A program made the translations under genes and the position numbers. Of a stretch of DNA of 6,051 nt, positions 5,959 through 6,051 are shown in pieces; the stretch's first letter is position 1; the number at the start of each line of letters is the position of its first letter. The notes under the pieces were generated by a model. That model was not told the DNA's origin. It ran no database searches and saw only the letters and a program-made list of their open reading frames with translations. The stretch comes from Coriobacteriales bacterium (GTDB lineage: Bacteria > Actinomycetota > Coriobacteriia > Coriobacteriales > UBA8131), in assembly GCA_031282085.1 (NCBI GenBank), contig JAITEK010000027.1, positions 1 through 6,051 of the forward strand, given 5' to 3'.

Positions 5959-5990
5959 TTTGGGCGGACTTTTGCGACAGTCCTGCCAAA
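5959..5990. promoter_or_regulatory. Imperfect inverted repeat upstream of the HMA gene
   Basis: TTTGGGCGGACT (5959-5970) and AGTCCTGCCAAA (5979-5990) pair at 10 of 12 positions around an eight-base loop, 19 bases before the ATG at 6010. It may be an operator or a leader hairpin. It does not match the CopY, CueR or CsoR consensus sites as I know them. No convincing promoter was found in 5902-6009; a TTGACA at 5939-5944 has no -10 partner at normal spacing. Confidence 0.35.
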
Positions 5991-6009
5991 TGCCAGAACA
6001 GGAGTACCG

Positions 6010-6051
6010 ATGAGCACAACCCTGAGTATACCGGTCGGCGGCATGACCTGC
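6010..6051 (+). CDS. N-terminus of an HMA-domain protein, probably a copper P-type ATPase or copper chaperone
   Basis: Fourteen codons from ATG 6010 read MSTTLSIPVGGMTC and run off the right edge. AGGAG lies about six bases upstream (ACAGGAGTACCG before the ATG). The short beta strand followed by GMTC is the start of the heavy-metal-associated fold, whose motif is GMTCxxC; the second cysteine lies just beyond the window. A P-type ATPase is the commonest owner of such a start, but a free chaperone or another HMA fusion cannot be excluded. It is 156 bases downstream of the DUF2318 lipoprotein gene on the same strand, so it may belong to the same metal-handling group with its own control region. 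Confidence 0.7.
   Translation, partial: MSTTLSIPVGGMTC

Noticed and set aside
1..6051. CRISPR arrays, tRNA or rRNA genes, insertion sequences
   Set aside because: No regularly spaced repeats, no recognisable tRNA or rRNA features and no transposase-like frames were seen.

Overview
The window is a high-GC (roughly 60%, judged by eye) bacterial segment. A sortase-type LPGTG surface protein, a secreted thioester-domain (TED/TQXA) adhesin-like protein, a lipobox lipoprotein and strong purine-rich ribosome binding sites point to a Gram-positive actinomycete-type host. The combination fits the Coriobacteriia/Eggerthellaceae best. That assignment is an inference from gene content, not something shown directly.

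Layout. (1) 1-704, minus strand: 5' part of a secreted thioester-domain surface protein that runs off the left edge. (2) 705-1019: a 315-base divergent intergenic region with a candidate promoter for each neighbour. The two promoters share an inverted 11-base motif over their extended -10 elements, and an operator-like inverted repeat lies between them. (3) 1020-3389, plus strand: a 789-residue cell-wall-anchored C69-family (Ntn-hydrolase) peptidase with a FIVAR-like and an X2-like module and an LPGTG sorting tail. (4) 3386-3434: an inverted repeat between convergent genes whose outer arms contain both stop codons. (5) 3431-3802, minus strand: an HxlR/DUF24-family regulator with a Cys/His-rich N-terminus. 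(6) 3803-4038: its control region, with a 19-bp palindrome, a 14-bp-arm inverted repeat over two face-to-face promoter candidates, and a REP-like hairpin. (7) 4039-5268 and 5299-5853, plus strand: a probable two-gene operon of a TauE/SafE (DsbD_2-like) membrane protein fused to a C-terminal cupredoxin, and a DUF2318/FtrD-like lipoprotein with CxxC...CxxC...C. (8) 5872-5901: a second, inverted copy of the REP-like hairpin. (9) 6010-6051: the first 14 codons of a protein starting with an HMA metal-binding motif (GMTC), probably a copper P-type ATPase or copper chaperone.

How the genes may work together. The left half is a cell-surface locus: an adhesin-like protein and a wall-anchored peptidase, divergently transcribed and possibly co-regulated. 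The right half looks like a metal/redox module: a thiol- or metal-responsive HxlR regulator beside a membrane protein with copper-site-like cysteines and a cupredoxin, a multi-cysteine lipoprotein and an HMA protein. Export, delivery or oxidation-linked handling of copper (or iron) outside the membrane is the most economical reading. The exact metal and direction are not determined by the sequence.
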